9,390 nt of DNA from Acidobacteriota bacterium (GCA_025061865.1 JANXAA010000057.1:1-9390); one strand, 5' to 3'. Positions 1-5,854 are shown, numbered from the stretch's first letter. Notes: generated from the letters alone by a model not told the origin. Numbers and translations: made by a program.

Positions 1-434
1 CGATGGGTCTCGGGATGGTCCGTATCCAGAGCCCAGACGTGGCCTACCGCGTGTTTAAGGCCCTTGAGTTGGAACGGGCCGTCTACTACCTTCAGGAGAC
101 GGTCCCTCATGAGGGCCGGGACATCCGGGTCTTCGTCTTAGGCGGTCGCGTCTTGGCGGCCATGGAACGGGTCGCCGACGGTTGGCGGACGAACGTGGCC
201 CGGGGGGCTCGTGTGCGACCGACGCGCCTGACGTCCGAGCAGGAGAGGCTTTGCCTCCAGGCCGCCGCCCTCGTCGGTGCCGAGTATGCCGGCGTCGACC
301 TCCTGCCGGCCCCCGACGACGTCTGCTACGTGTTAGAAGTCAACGGCATCCCCGGCTGGCAAGGCCTCCAGACGACGACCGACCAGGACATCGCCGCCGA
401 GATCGTCGTCTACCTCGAGCAGACGACCCCCTGA
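1..434 (+). CDS. RimK-like ATP-grasp ligase, C-terminal part (5' truncated by window edge)
   Basis: The reading frame is open from the window edge (codon phase begins at base 3), so the first visible Met is probably internal. The 143 visible residues are the C-terminal half of an ATP-grasp domain of the RimK/LysX type. Visible features are GRDIRVFVLGGRVLAAMER (about residues 38-56), the GWRTNVARG segment, and the metal-binding E-V-N (Glu112, Asn114) followed by GIPGWQGLQ, a typical ending for RimK-related ligases in H4MPT gene clusters. These enzymes form amide or peptide bonds to amino acids using ATP. In archaea MptN adds glutamate to H4MPT and MfnD adds glutamate to tyramine for methanofuran. 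Methylotroph H4MPT clusters also carry ATP-grasp genes. The neighbours (CitG-like, PTPS, HPPK-MptA) support a cofactor role. The exact substrate cannot be read from this fragment, and a general RimK-type ligase remains possible. Confidence 0.85.
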   Translation, partial: MGLGMVRIQSPDVAYRVFKALELERAVYYLQETVPHEGRDIRVFVLGGRVLAAMERVADGWRTNVARGARVRPTRLTSEQERLCLQAAALVGAEYAGVDLLPAPDDVCYVLEVNGIPGWQGLQTTTDQDIAAEIVVYLEQTTP

Positions 435-516
435 CCCGTTATTGCCAGCCCGACGAGCCACGATTAAACTCCTTAAGATGGGAGGCGGGCCATACCCAAG
501 CGGGGAGAGAATTTAA

Positions 517-522
517 TATAAA
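517..522 (+). promoter_or_regulatory. possible -10 box upstream of the CitG-like gene
   Basis: The 154-bp gap between the ligase and the CitG-like gene contains an AT-rich island (about 511-530) that stands out from the GC-rich surroundings. It holds TATAAA at 517-522. The best -35 candidate, TACCCA at 493-498 with an 18-nt spacer, matches only 3 of 6 consensus bases. This would give a leader of about 60 nt before the ATG at 589. The evidence is base composition plus one hexamer, so this is tentative. Confidence 0.3.
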
Positions 523-588
523 TAACATGAATCTTTCGGATCCCTCGCTGTACTTAAACGGGACCTATCGCTCAGGCATCGGCAGATT

Positions 589-1485
589 ATGCGTTACGAC
601 CCCGAGACTGTCGCCGTAGCCGCTCAATTGGCCTGCCTCCTGGAAGCCAGCGCCGAGAAGCCGGGTAATGTTACGCCGACCCATAGATTTGCGGATTTGG
701 ACTACGAAGACTTCCTGCGGGCGGCGGCGGCCATCGGGCCCGAGATGGCTCGGGCCGGCACGCGCGGGGTCGGCGAGACGGTCTGGGCGGCTGTGGCGGC
801 GACCCGCCGGTGGACCCGAACGAACGTCAACCTAGGGATCGCCCTCCTACTGGCACCCCTGGCCCGGGCGGCCCTGTTAGACGACATGACAGCGGCGAGC
901 CTTGAACCCGCCGAGGCTCTGCGGGTTCGTCTGCGGCGGGTCCTGCGGGACCTGACCGTCGAGGACGCCCGCCACGCCTATGCGGCCATCCGGCTGGCGA
1001 CTCCGGGCGGCCTGGGAACCGTGGAACGGCATGATGTCCGGACCGAGCCGACCGTGACCCTGCGGGAGGCCATGGCGGCGGCCGCCGACCGGGACAGTAT
1101 CGCCGCTGAATACGTGACCGACTACGCTATCACCTTCGAGCGGGCCCGACCGGCCTTACAGCAGGCTCTCAAGCGGGGCCTCTCCTATCGGCAGGCCGCC
1201 GTTCAGGTCTTTTTGGAACTTCTGGCGGCTGTCCCCGACACGTTGATTGCTCGGAAAGCCGGTCGACGGGTCGCTGAGGCCATCTCGCGGCAGGCTGCCC
1301 GGGTCGTCGCCGCCGGAGGCGTCTTCACCGAGGCTGGTCATCGGGCCCTAGCCCGGCTGGACCGCCGTCTCCGTCGAGACGGCCGCCGCCTGAATCCTGG
1401 CACGACGGCCGACCTCGTCGCCGCCGCCCTCTTTGTAACCCTCTTGGAAGATGCGGGATCCCAAGTCCCGAGTCTCGAGTCTTAG
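589..1485 (+). CDS. CitG-like triphosphoribosyl-dephospho-CoA synthase family protein (H4MPT-cluster type)
   Basis: A 298-residue protein with the landmarks of the CitG/MdcB family (COG1767). These are K24-P-G-N near the N-terminus, then F34-A-D-L-D-Y-E-D-F42, an N79-x-N-L-G segment followed by a hydrophobic run (about 79-93), and near the C-terminus N269-P-G-T-T-A-D-L276 with a hydrophobic helix after it. Classical CitG joins ATP and dephospho-CoA to make the prosthetic-group precursor of citrate lyase. No citrate or malonate lyase gene is nearby. Instead the gene sits among pterin-cofactor genes, like the CitG-like 'Orf5' of methylotroph H4MPT clusters, so a role in H4MPT or methanofuran assembly is inferred; the reaction is not established. 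The ATG at 589 has no clear Shine-Dalgarno sequence, but no better start lies upstream. The last 8-9 residues and the stop codon are encoded by a 7-bp repeat array (1460-1487), so the natural C-terminus may have been extended or replaced. Confidence 0.8.
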   Translation: MRYDPETVAVAAQLACLLEASAEKPGNVTPTHRFADLDYEDFLRAAAAIGPEMARAGTRGVGETVWAAVAATRRWTRTNVNLGIALLLAPLARAALLDDMTAASLEPAEALRVRLRRVLRDLTVEDARHAYAAIRLATPGGLGTVERHDVRTEPTVTLREAMAAAADRDSIAAEYVTDYAITFERARPALQQALKRGLSYRQAAVQVFLELLAAVPDTLIARKAGRRVAEAISRQAARVVAAGGVFTEAGHRALARLDRRLRRDGRRLNPGTTADLVAAALFVTLLEDAGSQVPSLES

Positions 1486-1487
1486 GT
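1460..1487 (+). repeat. degenerate 7-bp tandem array, consensus CYCGAGT
   Basis: Four consecutive 7-bp units (CCCAAGT, CCCGAGT, then two variants) start inside the last codons of the CitG-like gene. The fourth unit supplies its TAG stop. It shares the 11-mer CCCAAGTCCCG with the array at 8428-8438, which shows that the arrays are related across the window. Confidence 0.7.
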
Positions 1488-1496
1488 GCCCAGCAG

Positions 1497-1545
1497 AAGG
1501 GACCCCAAGCTACGGACTCCAGACTAGTGACCGGTAGAGCCTCAG
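1497..1545 (+). repeat. degenerate 7-bp periodic tract, units ending in GAC
   Basis: GAC or a close variant recurs every 7 bases: units end GGGAC (1503), GGAC (1517), AGAC (1524) and TGAC (1531), with weaker units around them. The register matches that of the array at 1460-1487, so the two may be one decayed tract of about 90 bp. Confidence 0.5.
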
Positions 1546-1552
1546 GATAAGG

Positions 1553-1591
1553 CCCCGGTCGGCTCAGGCAAGGTCCGGGGACGGGATTTTT
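1553..1591 (+). terminator. possible intrinsic terminator after the CitG-like gene
   Basis: CCCCGG (1553-1558) can pair with CCGGGG (1575-1580) across a 16-nt loop, and a run of five T follows at 1587-1591. The T-run lies six bases beyond the stem rather than directly at its foot, so this is a suboptimal terminator. It is in the right place, about 70-100 bp after the stop codon. Confidence 0.4.
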
Positions 1592-1619
1592 CGTGGGTGC
1601 AGCTTGTGACACCTTTCTC

Positions 1620-1654
1620 TGGGATCCGGCATCTGAGACCCGGAACCCAATGCC
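1620..1654 (+). repeat. degenerate 7-bp tandem array, consensus about YGGNAYC
   Basis: Five 7-bp units beginning TGGGATC and CGGCATC run through 1654. The third position is mostly G and the last position is always C. The array lies between the possible terminator and the first G-rich hairpin in the 452-bp gap between the CitG-like and PTPS genes. Confidence 0.55.
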
Positions 1655-1667
1655 TTTGAATGCTTAG

Positions 1668-1693
1668 CCACCCCGCTTTAGCGAGCGGGGTGG
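1668..1693 (+). repeat. GC-rich hairpin repeat, copy A
   Basis: CCACCCCGCT (1668-1677) and AGCGGGGTGG (1684-1693) form a perfect 10-bp stem with a 6-nt loop TTAGCG, followed directly by GGATT. A second copy with the same core and the same GGGGTGGGGATT flank lies at 1844-1872. No T-run follows, so it is not a standard terminator. Two copies in one gap suggest a REP-like element or a paired regulatory structure. Confidence 0.75.
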
Positions 1694-1803
1694 GGATTGA
1701 ATAGCGAGCAGGGTCAGGATAGTAAGTGGGGTTGGAATAATGATGATGTGGAGTCGGAATGGCGGTGGGGATGCGGAGGGGGTTGATTCTAGGGGGCGGG
1801 GCT

Positions 1804-1838
1804 TGTATTCTGCATCCGGCATCTTGTATCCTGCATGG
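1804..1838 (+). repeat. degenerate 7-bp tandem array, consensus TGYATCC
   Basis: Five consecutive 7-bp units. The second and fourth are TGCATCC and TGTATCC, and the others differ by one to three bases. This is the clearest of the 7-bp arrays. It lies just before the second G-rich hairpin. Confidence 0.75.
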
Positions 1839-1843
1839 TGGTG

Positions 1844-1865
1844 ACCCCGCTCGAGCGGGCGGGGT
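1844..1865 (+). repeat. GC-rich hairpin repeat, copy B
   Basis: ACCCCGC (1844-1850) pairs with GCGGGGT (1859-1865) around an 8-nt loop. An alternative fold uses the 14-nt palindrome CCCGCTCGAGCGGG (1846-1859). The core and the GGGGTGGGGATT flank match copy A at 1668-1699, so the two are diverged copies 176 bp apart in the same orientation. Confidence 0.7.
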
Positions 1866-1883
1866 GGGGATTAGGGGGCAGGG
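1857..1883 (+). other. G-quadruplex-type motif upstream of the PTPS gene
   Basis: Five runs of three or more G (1857-1859, 1861-1864, 1866-1869, 1874-1878, 1881-1883) are separated by loops of 1, 1, 4 and 2 bases, which satisfies the usual G-quadruplex pattern. The motif overlaps the right arm of hairpin copy B, so the two structures would compete. It ends 54 bases before the PTPS start codon. A looser G-run cluster lies at 1767-1801. Confidence 0.6.
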
Positions 1884-1925
1884 ATTCTATCTATACTTAT
1901 ATCCCGCATCCTGTCTTAACATCCC
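1884..1925 (+). repeat. degenerate 7-bp periodic tract leading into the PTPS start
   Basis: Six 7-bp units run to 1925. The best are TATATCC (1898-1904) and CGCATCC (1905-1911), close to the TGYATCC consensus of the 1804-1838 array. TATACT at 1892-1897 within it matches 5 of 6 bases of a -10 box, but no -35 box is visible, so a promoter here is only a possibility. Confidence 0.5.
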
Positions 1926-1940
1926 GGGAGCATCGGGATG
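1920..1940 (+). promoter_or_regulatory. hairpin enclosing the PTPS ribosome binding site and start codon
   Basis: CATCCCG (1920-1926) and CGGGATG (1934-1940) are a perfect 7-bp inverted repeat with a 7-nt loop GGAGCAT. The right arm contains the PTPS ATG (1938-1940). The Shine-Dalgarno GGGAG (1926-1930) lies mostly in the loop at a spacing of 7. If folded in the mRNA, the start codon would be paired, so translation could depend on structure or temperature. The geometry is seen directly; the regulatory effect is inferred. Confidence 0.5.
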
Positions 1941-2423
1941 GAACGGTTTCGCATCAATATTGCCAAGGAGTACCTGGGGTTTTGTGCCGCCCACTTCATT
2001 ACCTATGAAGGCCACCTCTGTGAGGCACTCCATGGCCACAACTATCACGTCCGTATCACGCTCGAAGGCCCCATCGACGAGAACTACTACGTGATGGACT
2101 TCATCCGGGTCAAGAAGATGATGAAGGCCATCTGCGACGACTTGGACCATCGAACGCTTCTTCCCTTGAATAATCCTCACCTGGTCTTAGAGATGTCGGA
2201 CGACCGTGTCTTGGTCCGATACAAGCACCGGCTCTTCGTCTTTCCCCGAGAGGACGTCGTCCTGCTTCCGATGCCCAACACGACGGCCGAGATGCTGGCC
2301 CGGTACCTGTGCGACCGGGCCCTCGAAGAGCTCGCCCGCATGGGAACGCCGCCCCTTCAGATGGTCGAGGTCGAGGTAGAAGAGGCCCCTGGCCAGTCGG
2401 CTGTTTACCGGCGGGACTTATAG
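1938..2423 (+). CDS. 6-pyruvoyltetrahydropterin synthase / QueD family protein, PTPS-I/III motif
   Basis: A 161-residue protein of the COG0720 tunnel-fold family. The zinc ligands are His19 and the His32/His34 pair of H-G-H. The active-site loop reads C28-E-A-L-H-G-H34, carrying both the Cys of true PTPS/QueD and the Glu of PTPS-III. L69-D-H-R-T is the usual catalytic D-H, and a conserved acidic stretch (144-149) precedes the end. Proteins with the CExxHGH motif have been linked to cleavage of dihydroneopterin-type substrates to 6-hydroxymethyl-dihydropterin, replacing the aldolase FolB. The next gene, HPPK-MptA, would provide the steps before and after this reaction, so a role in H4MPT or folate pterin synthesis is more likely than queuosine (QueD); no other queuosine gene is visible. 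An acidic, tyrosine-rich insert (about 45-56) is not diagnostic. The ATG at 1938 is supported by GGGAG at 1926-1930. Confidence 0.88.
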   Translation: MERFRINIAKEYLGFCAAHFITYEGHLCEALHGHNYHVRITLEGPIDENYYVMDFIRVKKMMKAICDDLDHRTLLPLNNPHLVLEMSDDRVLVRYKHRLFVFPREDVVLLPMPNTTAEMLARYLCDRALEELARMGTPPLQMVEVEVEEAPGQSAVYRRDL

Positions 2424-2427
2424 GCGG

Positions 2428-2455
2428 TTCCAGGTGCCAGCTTTCGGGTCTCAGC
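2428..2455 (+). repeat. degenerate 7-bp tandem array, consensus TNYCRGS
   Basis: Four units, starting TTCCAGG and TGCCAGC, begin five bases after the PTPS stop codon. The consensus resembles the TNCCGGG units found just after the mfnB stop at 8414-8441. Confidence 0.6.
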
Positions 2456-2472
2456 TTAGCACGGTCGTTGAG

Positions 2473-2514
2473 CTCGGGAGAAGGGCATTATTTCAGCCTG
2501 GCTGACTGCCCGAG
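2473..2514 (+). other. possible hairpin after the PTPS gene
   Basis: CTCGGG (2473-2478) can pair with CCCGAG (2509-2514) over a 30-nt loop, and TTTT follows at 2523-2526. An alternative pairing of GGGCA (2483-2487) with TGCCC (2507-2511) competes for the same C-run. It could be a weak terminator or nothing; the long loop and distant T-run argue against strong termination. Confidence 0.25.
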
Positions 2515-2582
2515 AAGAGTGGTTTTGTAAGGGCGGAAAATCTCGTCCCTATTGGGAAGTCATGACGACGGGACGGGATCAC

Positions 2583-2640
2583 TCATGGCTCATAGGTCAT
2601 GGTGGATGGGTCCTGGCTATCTGGAGCATGACCTATGAGC
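2583..2640 (+). repeat. 7-bp repeat units forming a 14-bp perfect inverted repeat
   Basis: Three units TCATGGC, TCATAGG and TCATGGT occupy 2583-2603. GCTCATAGGTCATG (2588-2601) is repeated exactly in inverted orientation as CATGACCTATGAGC (2627-2640), with a 25-bp spacer. The right arm ends 51 bp before the HPPK-MptA start. It could be a long-loop hairpin in the leader, a protein-binding site pair, or two 7-bp arrays in opposite orientation. Confidence 0.7.
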
Positions 2641-2691
2641 TCCTTCGTCACGCCGTCCCGTCACCCCGCAACTCGGAAAGCATGGGACGCT

Positions 2692-4158
2692 ATGTCGGAA
2701 GTGACCGTTTATATCGCCTTGGGAAGCAACCTGGGTGACCGGCGGAGCAATCTTATCGAGGCCATCCGCCAGCTTCGCCAGAAAGTTCGGGTCGAGCGAC
2801 TGTCGTCGGTCTACGAGACCGAACCGGCCTATGTCCCGGACCAGCCTCGGTTTCTCAACATGGTCCTGCGAGGCCGGACGGACCTTGCGCCTCGGGAGCT
2901 TTTGGAATTCCTGAAAGGCATCGAGCGGCGGATGGGCCGTCTGGCCGTGGAGCGCTACGGTCCCCGACCTATCGATTTAGACATCCTGCTATACGATAGC
3001 CTGTGGGTCGACGAGCCGGACCTGACGATTCCCCACCCGCGGCTCATGGAGCGCGCCTTTGTCTTGATCCCCCTGGCTGAGATCGACCCGGATTTGGTCC
3101 TGCCCGGTCAGACGGAGCCTGTCGCTGCTTTGGCCCATCGCGTCGAGGGCGTCGGTCGGGTCGTCCGTGTCGAACGGGGCCTAAGCATTCGATTAATTCG
3201 GGACGTCCAAGAAGAGCCGCCGCCCGTCCGCCTCAGCCTGACTAAGGCCGGCGTCACGGGCATCCGCCGCGTCATTCGTCTCCAAGGCCCGACGGGCAAT
3301 GAACTCTTTGAGGCTGAGATGGACCTCTACGTCGAGCTCCGGCCAGACCAGAAGGGCGTCCACATGTCCCGTTTCAGCGATACCATCGAGGAGATTTTCG
3401 GGGAGATCGAAATCGAGTCGGTCTCGACCATGGAGCGGCTGGCTGAGCGGATCGCCCTGCAACTCCTTCGGGACCAGCGGACGGTCCGGTCGGACGTCCA
3501 CATCCGGGCCCGTTTTCCCCAGGAGCGTTTTACGCCCGTCTCCGGCAGGCGGACCCAGGAGCTGTATACTCTCATCGGGATGGCGGCGGCGACCCAACGA
3601 CGGGTCATCCACCTCGTCGGCGTCGAGGCCGAGGGCCTGATGGCTTGTCCCTGCGCCCAGGACATGATGGCCGCTTACGCCCGGGAACAACTGACTGAGG
3701 CCGGCTTCTCGCCAGAGCAGATCGAGCACATCTTAGCTGCTATCCCGGCGGCGACTCACAACCAACGCGGTCGAGGCATGCTCCTGGTCGGCAGTGACAC
3801 GATTGTCGACGCCCGCGACCTCGTCAGCATCGTGGAAAATGCCATGAGTAGCGAAAACTACGACCTCCTCAAGCGGCCCGACGAGCTGTTTGTCGTCGCC
3901 AAAGCCCACCGACGGCCCCGCTTCGTCGAGGATGCCGTCCGGGAGATGATCCTCGGCCTCATCGAGCTGTACCCGGACCTGCCCGACGAGACCTTCGTCT
4001 TAGCCCGTCAGATGAACATGGAGTCGATCCACAAACACGACGTCTACGCCGAGCGGTCCGGCACGCTCGGCGAACTCCGCCGCGAACTCACCGGCCCCGA
4101 CTACGTCACGCCCCACACGACCCTCGACGCCTGGCTCCGGACTCAGCTGGAACGGTAA
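2692..4158 (+). CDS. HPPK - GTP cyclohydrolase (MptA/FolE2 type) fusion protein
   Basis: A 488-residue fusion. Residues 1 to about 165 are 6-hydroxymethyl-7,8-dihydropterin pyrophosphokinase: ALGSNLGDR (9-17), R92-P-I-D95-L-D97 for Mg2+, H115 and R121. With this start these residues take the same numbers as in E. coli FolK, which favours ATG 2692 over the ATG 57 bp upstream. Residues from about 185 are a COG1469 GTP cyclohydrolase: KGVHMSRF (around H224), M-A-C319-P-C321-A-Q, A-T-H356-N-Q-R-G-R-G and, late, SIHKHDVYAER. The CPCAQ and THNQRGRG wording resembles archaeal MptA (Fe(II) enzyme making dihydroneopterin 2',3'-cyclic phosphate) more than FolE2 of folate synthesis. The two domains catalyse the first step and a later step of pterin formation, with the PTPS gene just upstream able to fill the middle. 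Either H4MPT or folate could be the end product; the neighbours favour H4MPT. Confidence 0.9.
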   Translation: MSEVTVYIALGSNLGDRRSNLIEAIRQLRQKVRVERLSSVYETEPAYVPDQPRFLNMVLRGRTDLAPRELLEFLKGIERRMGRLAVERYGPRPIDLDILLYDSLWVDEPDLTIPHPRLMERAFVLIPLAEIDPDLVLPGQTEPVAALAHRVEGVGRVVRVERGLSIRLIRDVQEEPPPVRLSLTKAGVTGIRRVIRLQGPTGNELFEAEMDLYVELRPDQKGVHMSRFSDTIEEIFGEIEIESVSTMERLAERIALQLLRDQRTVRSDVHIRARFPQERFTPVSGRRTQELYTLIGMAAATQRRVIHLVGVEAEGLMACPCAQDMMAAYAREQLTEAGFSPEQIEHILAAIPAATHNQRGRGMLLVGSDTIVDARDLVSIVENAMSSENYDLLKRPDELFVVAKAHRRPRFVEDAVREMILGLIELYPDLPDETFVLARQMNMESIHKHDVYAERSGTLGELRRELTGPDYVTPHTTLDAWLRTQLER

Positions 4159-4290
4159 AGTGACACAAGCTCTTGTCGATGTCCATGGTCGGCAAGTCCG
4201 ACTGACGCCGGAAAGACCAATCGGAACCCAGGGGTCTCGCCGGGGATCGGACGACATCATCGTCGGCCCGACTCACCGTCGAATCAAGTC
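4159..4290. other. convergent intergenic gap
   Basis: The HPPK-MptA gene (+) and the ADP-ribosylglycohydrolase gene (-) end facing each other across 132 bp. A small hairpin, GTCGG (4188-4192) with CCGAC (4198-4202) around a 5-nt loop, is the only clear structure. It has no T-run on either side, so it is at most a weak shared terminator. An open frame from 4160 on the + strand runs into the opposite gene and shows no family resemblance. Confidence 0.3.
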
Positions 4291-5604
4291 CTATCCCGAC
4301 CGTCGAGTGTACATCCGCCCCAAGGCCACCGTCCGGGCCGCCAAATCCCGAAAATCGACTCGTTCATAGCCGATGACGTAACTCTCCAGGTAGTCCCCCA
4401 GAGGCACCCGCCAGCGGTCGGGAATCGCCGAAGCTCCTTGCGCTGTCCCGAGGATGGCTCCGACGATGCCGGCCGCCGTGTCCGTGTCCCCACCGCACTG
4501 GACGGCTAGGGTGATGCTCTGACTGAAGTCCCCCTCACCGAACCACAGGGCCACGAGGACGGCCGCCAGATTCGGGAAGGTATGGAGCCAGTGATACGTG
4601 TTCAGGATTTCGGTCTCGACGTGCATCCACGCTGCGGTCCAGTCCGGTGCCCTGGCACACCACCGCAGGACCTGCCGGGCGACGGCCGTGAACTGACTCC
4701 GGGGCGGCACGAAGTGAAGGGCTATCTCGATCAGGCGGCGGGGGACCGACTCGACGAAGGCGGCGGCGGCCATGGCCGCGATGAATAATGCCCCGTAGAC
4801 GCCCTCCGTTTCATGAGCGATGACGGCGTCCCGATAGGCCAATTCGATAGCTGTTTCGGGTCGGCCGGGAAGTAACCAGCCGCAGATCTCAGCCTTCATC
4901 ATGGCGCCGACCCAGTGACTGAAAGGATTGTCCGTCGAGCCCGATTCGGGCGGAAAAATGCCCCGTCGGAGGTTCTCCAAAGCGATGGCTTCGGCCGTGT
5001 AAGCCTGGGGAAGGCGCTCGAGCCACGCCAGGGCGAGTTGCTCGCTGGTAAAGTCCGGACCGTATCCCGCAACGGCGTGGAGCAGGACAAGGGGATACGC
5101 CGTGTCGTCGTTGAGGCTTGAAGGGGGTGCCAAGTAGTCTGTCACGGTTCCATAGGTCTGCGCGATGCGCTCACGGGTCCAACCCTCCACAGGTCCCCCG
5201 AGGGCCCCACCAATGACCTTCCCGAGCCAGCCGCCGAGGACCCGGTCCTCGTAGTCGCTCCAGTCATAGACCGGCAACTCGGGCGCCGGCGGGAGGGACG
5301 CCCGAATGGCTTCCAGGGTCACGGGCCGTTCGACACTCGGCAGAGGGACCGGCGGCGCCTGTCGGAGGACGTGGTGGATACGAGCCATCAGGACGAGCAG
5401 GCGGTCCCACTCGCCGGCCGCGTACAGCCGCTGACCCTCCAGAAGGAGGGCCTCGGCCGCTCGGACATCGTACCCCTTCTGGCCCATCGCCTGAACGAGG
5501 GCTTCCGTCGGACGGACGACGACGCCCGTGTCGGTCACGAGTTCCCAACGGCGGCGGATGTCTTCAACGCGCTCGTGTCGGTCTTTTGTCCCCGAGCCGG
5601 CCAT
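4291..5604 (-). CDS. ADP-ribosylglycohydrolase (DraG/ARH family) with N-terminal extension
   Basis: A 437-residue protein. Its catalytic domain begins near residue 117 with E-D-R-V-L-G-G-W-L-G-K (119-129). It continues through the metal-binding L-N-D166-D167-T, a helical middle, and G371-G-D373-T-D375-T followed by the glycine-rich AAGIVGAILGTAQG segment and the I-P-x-x-W motif. Family members bind two Mg2+ or Mn2+ ions through these Asp residues and release ADP-ribose from proteins (DraG on dinitrogenase reductase) or hydrolyse small ADP-ribosyl compounds. Residues 1 to about 115 are an extension, mostly helical in appearance, outside the core domain; I do not recognise it. The start at 5604 is preferred because AGGGA lies just upstream of it; an in-frame ATG at 5655 lacks a binding site. 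It runs opposite to its neighbours and no ADP-ribosyltransferase is visible, so its target is unknown. Confidence 0.87.
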   Translation of the reverse strand: MAGSGTKDRHERVEDIRRRWELVTDTGVVVRPTEALVQAMGQKGYDVRAAEALLLEGQRLYAAGEWDRLLVLMARIHHVLRQAPPVPLPSVERPVTLEAIRASLPPAPELPVYDWSDYEDRVLGGWLGKVIGGALGGPVEGWTRERIAQTYGTVTDYLAPPSSLNDDTAYPLVLLHAVAGYGPDFTSEQLALAWLERLPQAYTAEAIALENLRRGIFPPESGSTDNPFSHWVGAMMKAEICGWLLPGRPETAIELAYRDAVIAHETEGVYGALFIAAMAAAAFVESVPRRLIEIALHFVPPRSQFTAVARQVLRWCARAPDWTAAWMHVETEILNTYHWLHTFPNLAAVLVALWFGEGDFSQSITLAVQCGGDTDTAAGIVGAILGTAQGASAIPDRWRVPLGDYLESYVIGYERVDFRDLAARTVALGRMYTRRSG

Positions 5605-5683
5605 GGGATCCCTATTCAGACGCCCGTTCAAGGTAAGCAGGAGTGTCGACGGCATCCATTATGGCGCCGTTCGATTCGCGAAG

Positions 5684-5701
5684 GCAGATGGGCAGATAGG
5701 C
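5684..5701 (-). repeat. dispersed 18-bp motif, copy 1 (inverted relative to 7645-7662)
   Basis: The complement of this segment reads CCTATCTGCCCATCTGCC. It matches 17 of 18 bases of 7645-7662 on the + strand, including a perfect 14-mer TCTGCCCATCTGCC. Internally it contains two copies of TCTGCC 8 bp apart. The two copies bracket the MTHFS-ftr gene pair. Confidence 0.75.
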
Positions 5702-5854
5702 TCACCGGCATAGAGGGGCACCGAGGAAGATGAGTCAAAGCTACCCCCGTGCGATCTAACTCGGAGGTGGATGCCGCGAGTCGACGAGGACGCATAGGTG
5801 GGGACGTCTGGGCCACCCCTTAATGGCGACCCAGCAGGCAAAAGCCGTCGGAAA

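Noticed and set aside
182..619. 145-codon open frame on the + strand over the end of the ligase gene
   Set aside because: It is rich in Arg and Pro, typical of a shifted frame in GC-rich DNA, and lies mostly over the recognisable ATP-grasp domain.
1804..1838. CRISPR array
   Set aside because: Units are 7 bp, contiguous and without spacers, and no cas gene is present.
1759..2180. Open frames on both strands across the G-rich repeats and the PTPS start
   Set aside because: They consist of repeat-encoded residues and shadow the real PTPS gene; no family resemblance or ribosome binding site.
1938..2423. QueD (queuosine synthesis) assignment for the PTPS homologue
   Set aside because: Glu29 next to Cys28 and the neighbouring pterin genes favour a PTPS-I/III role; no queuosine genes are present in the window.
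3193..3729. 178-codon minus-strand frame inside HPPK-MptA
   Set aside because: It is the antisense shadow of a strongly conserved enzyme; long antisense frames are expected at this GC content.
4160..4369. Small + strand open frame between the convergent genes
   Set aside because: It overlaps the 3' end of the ADP-ribosylglycohydrolase and has no binding site or recognisable motif.
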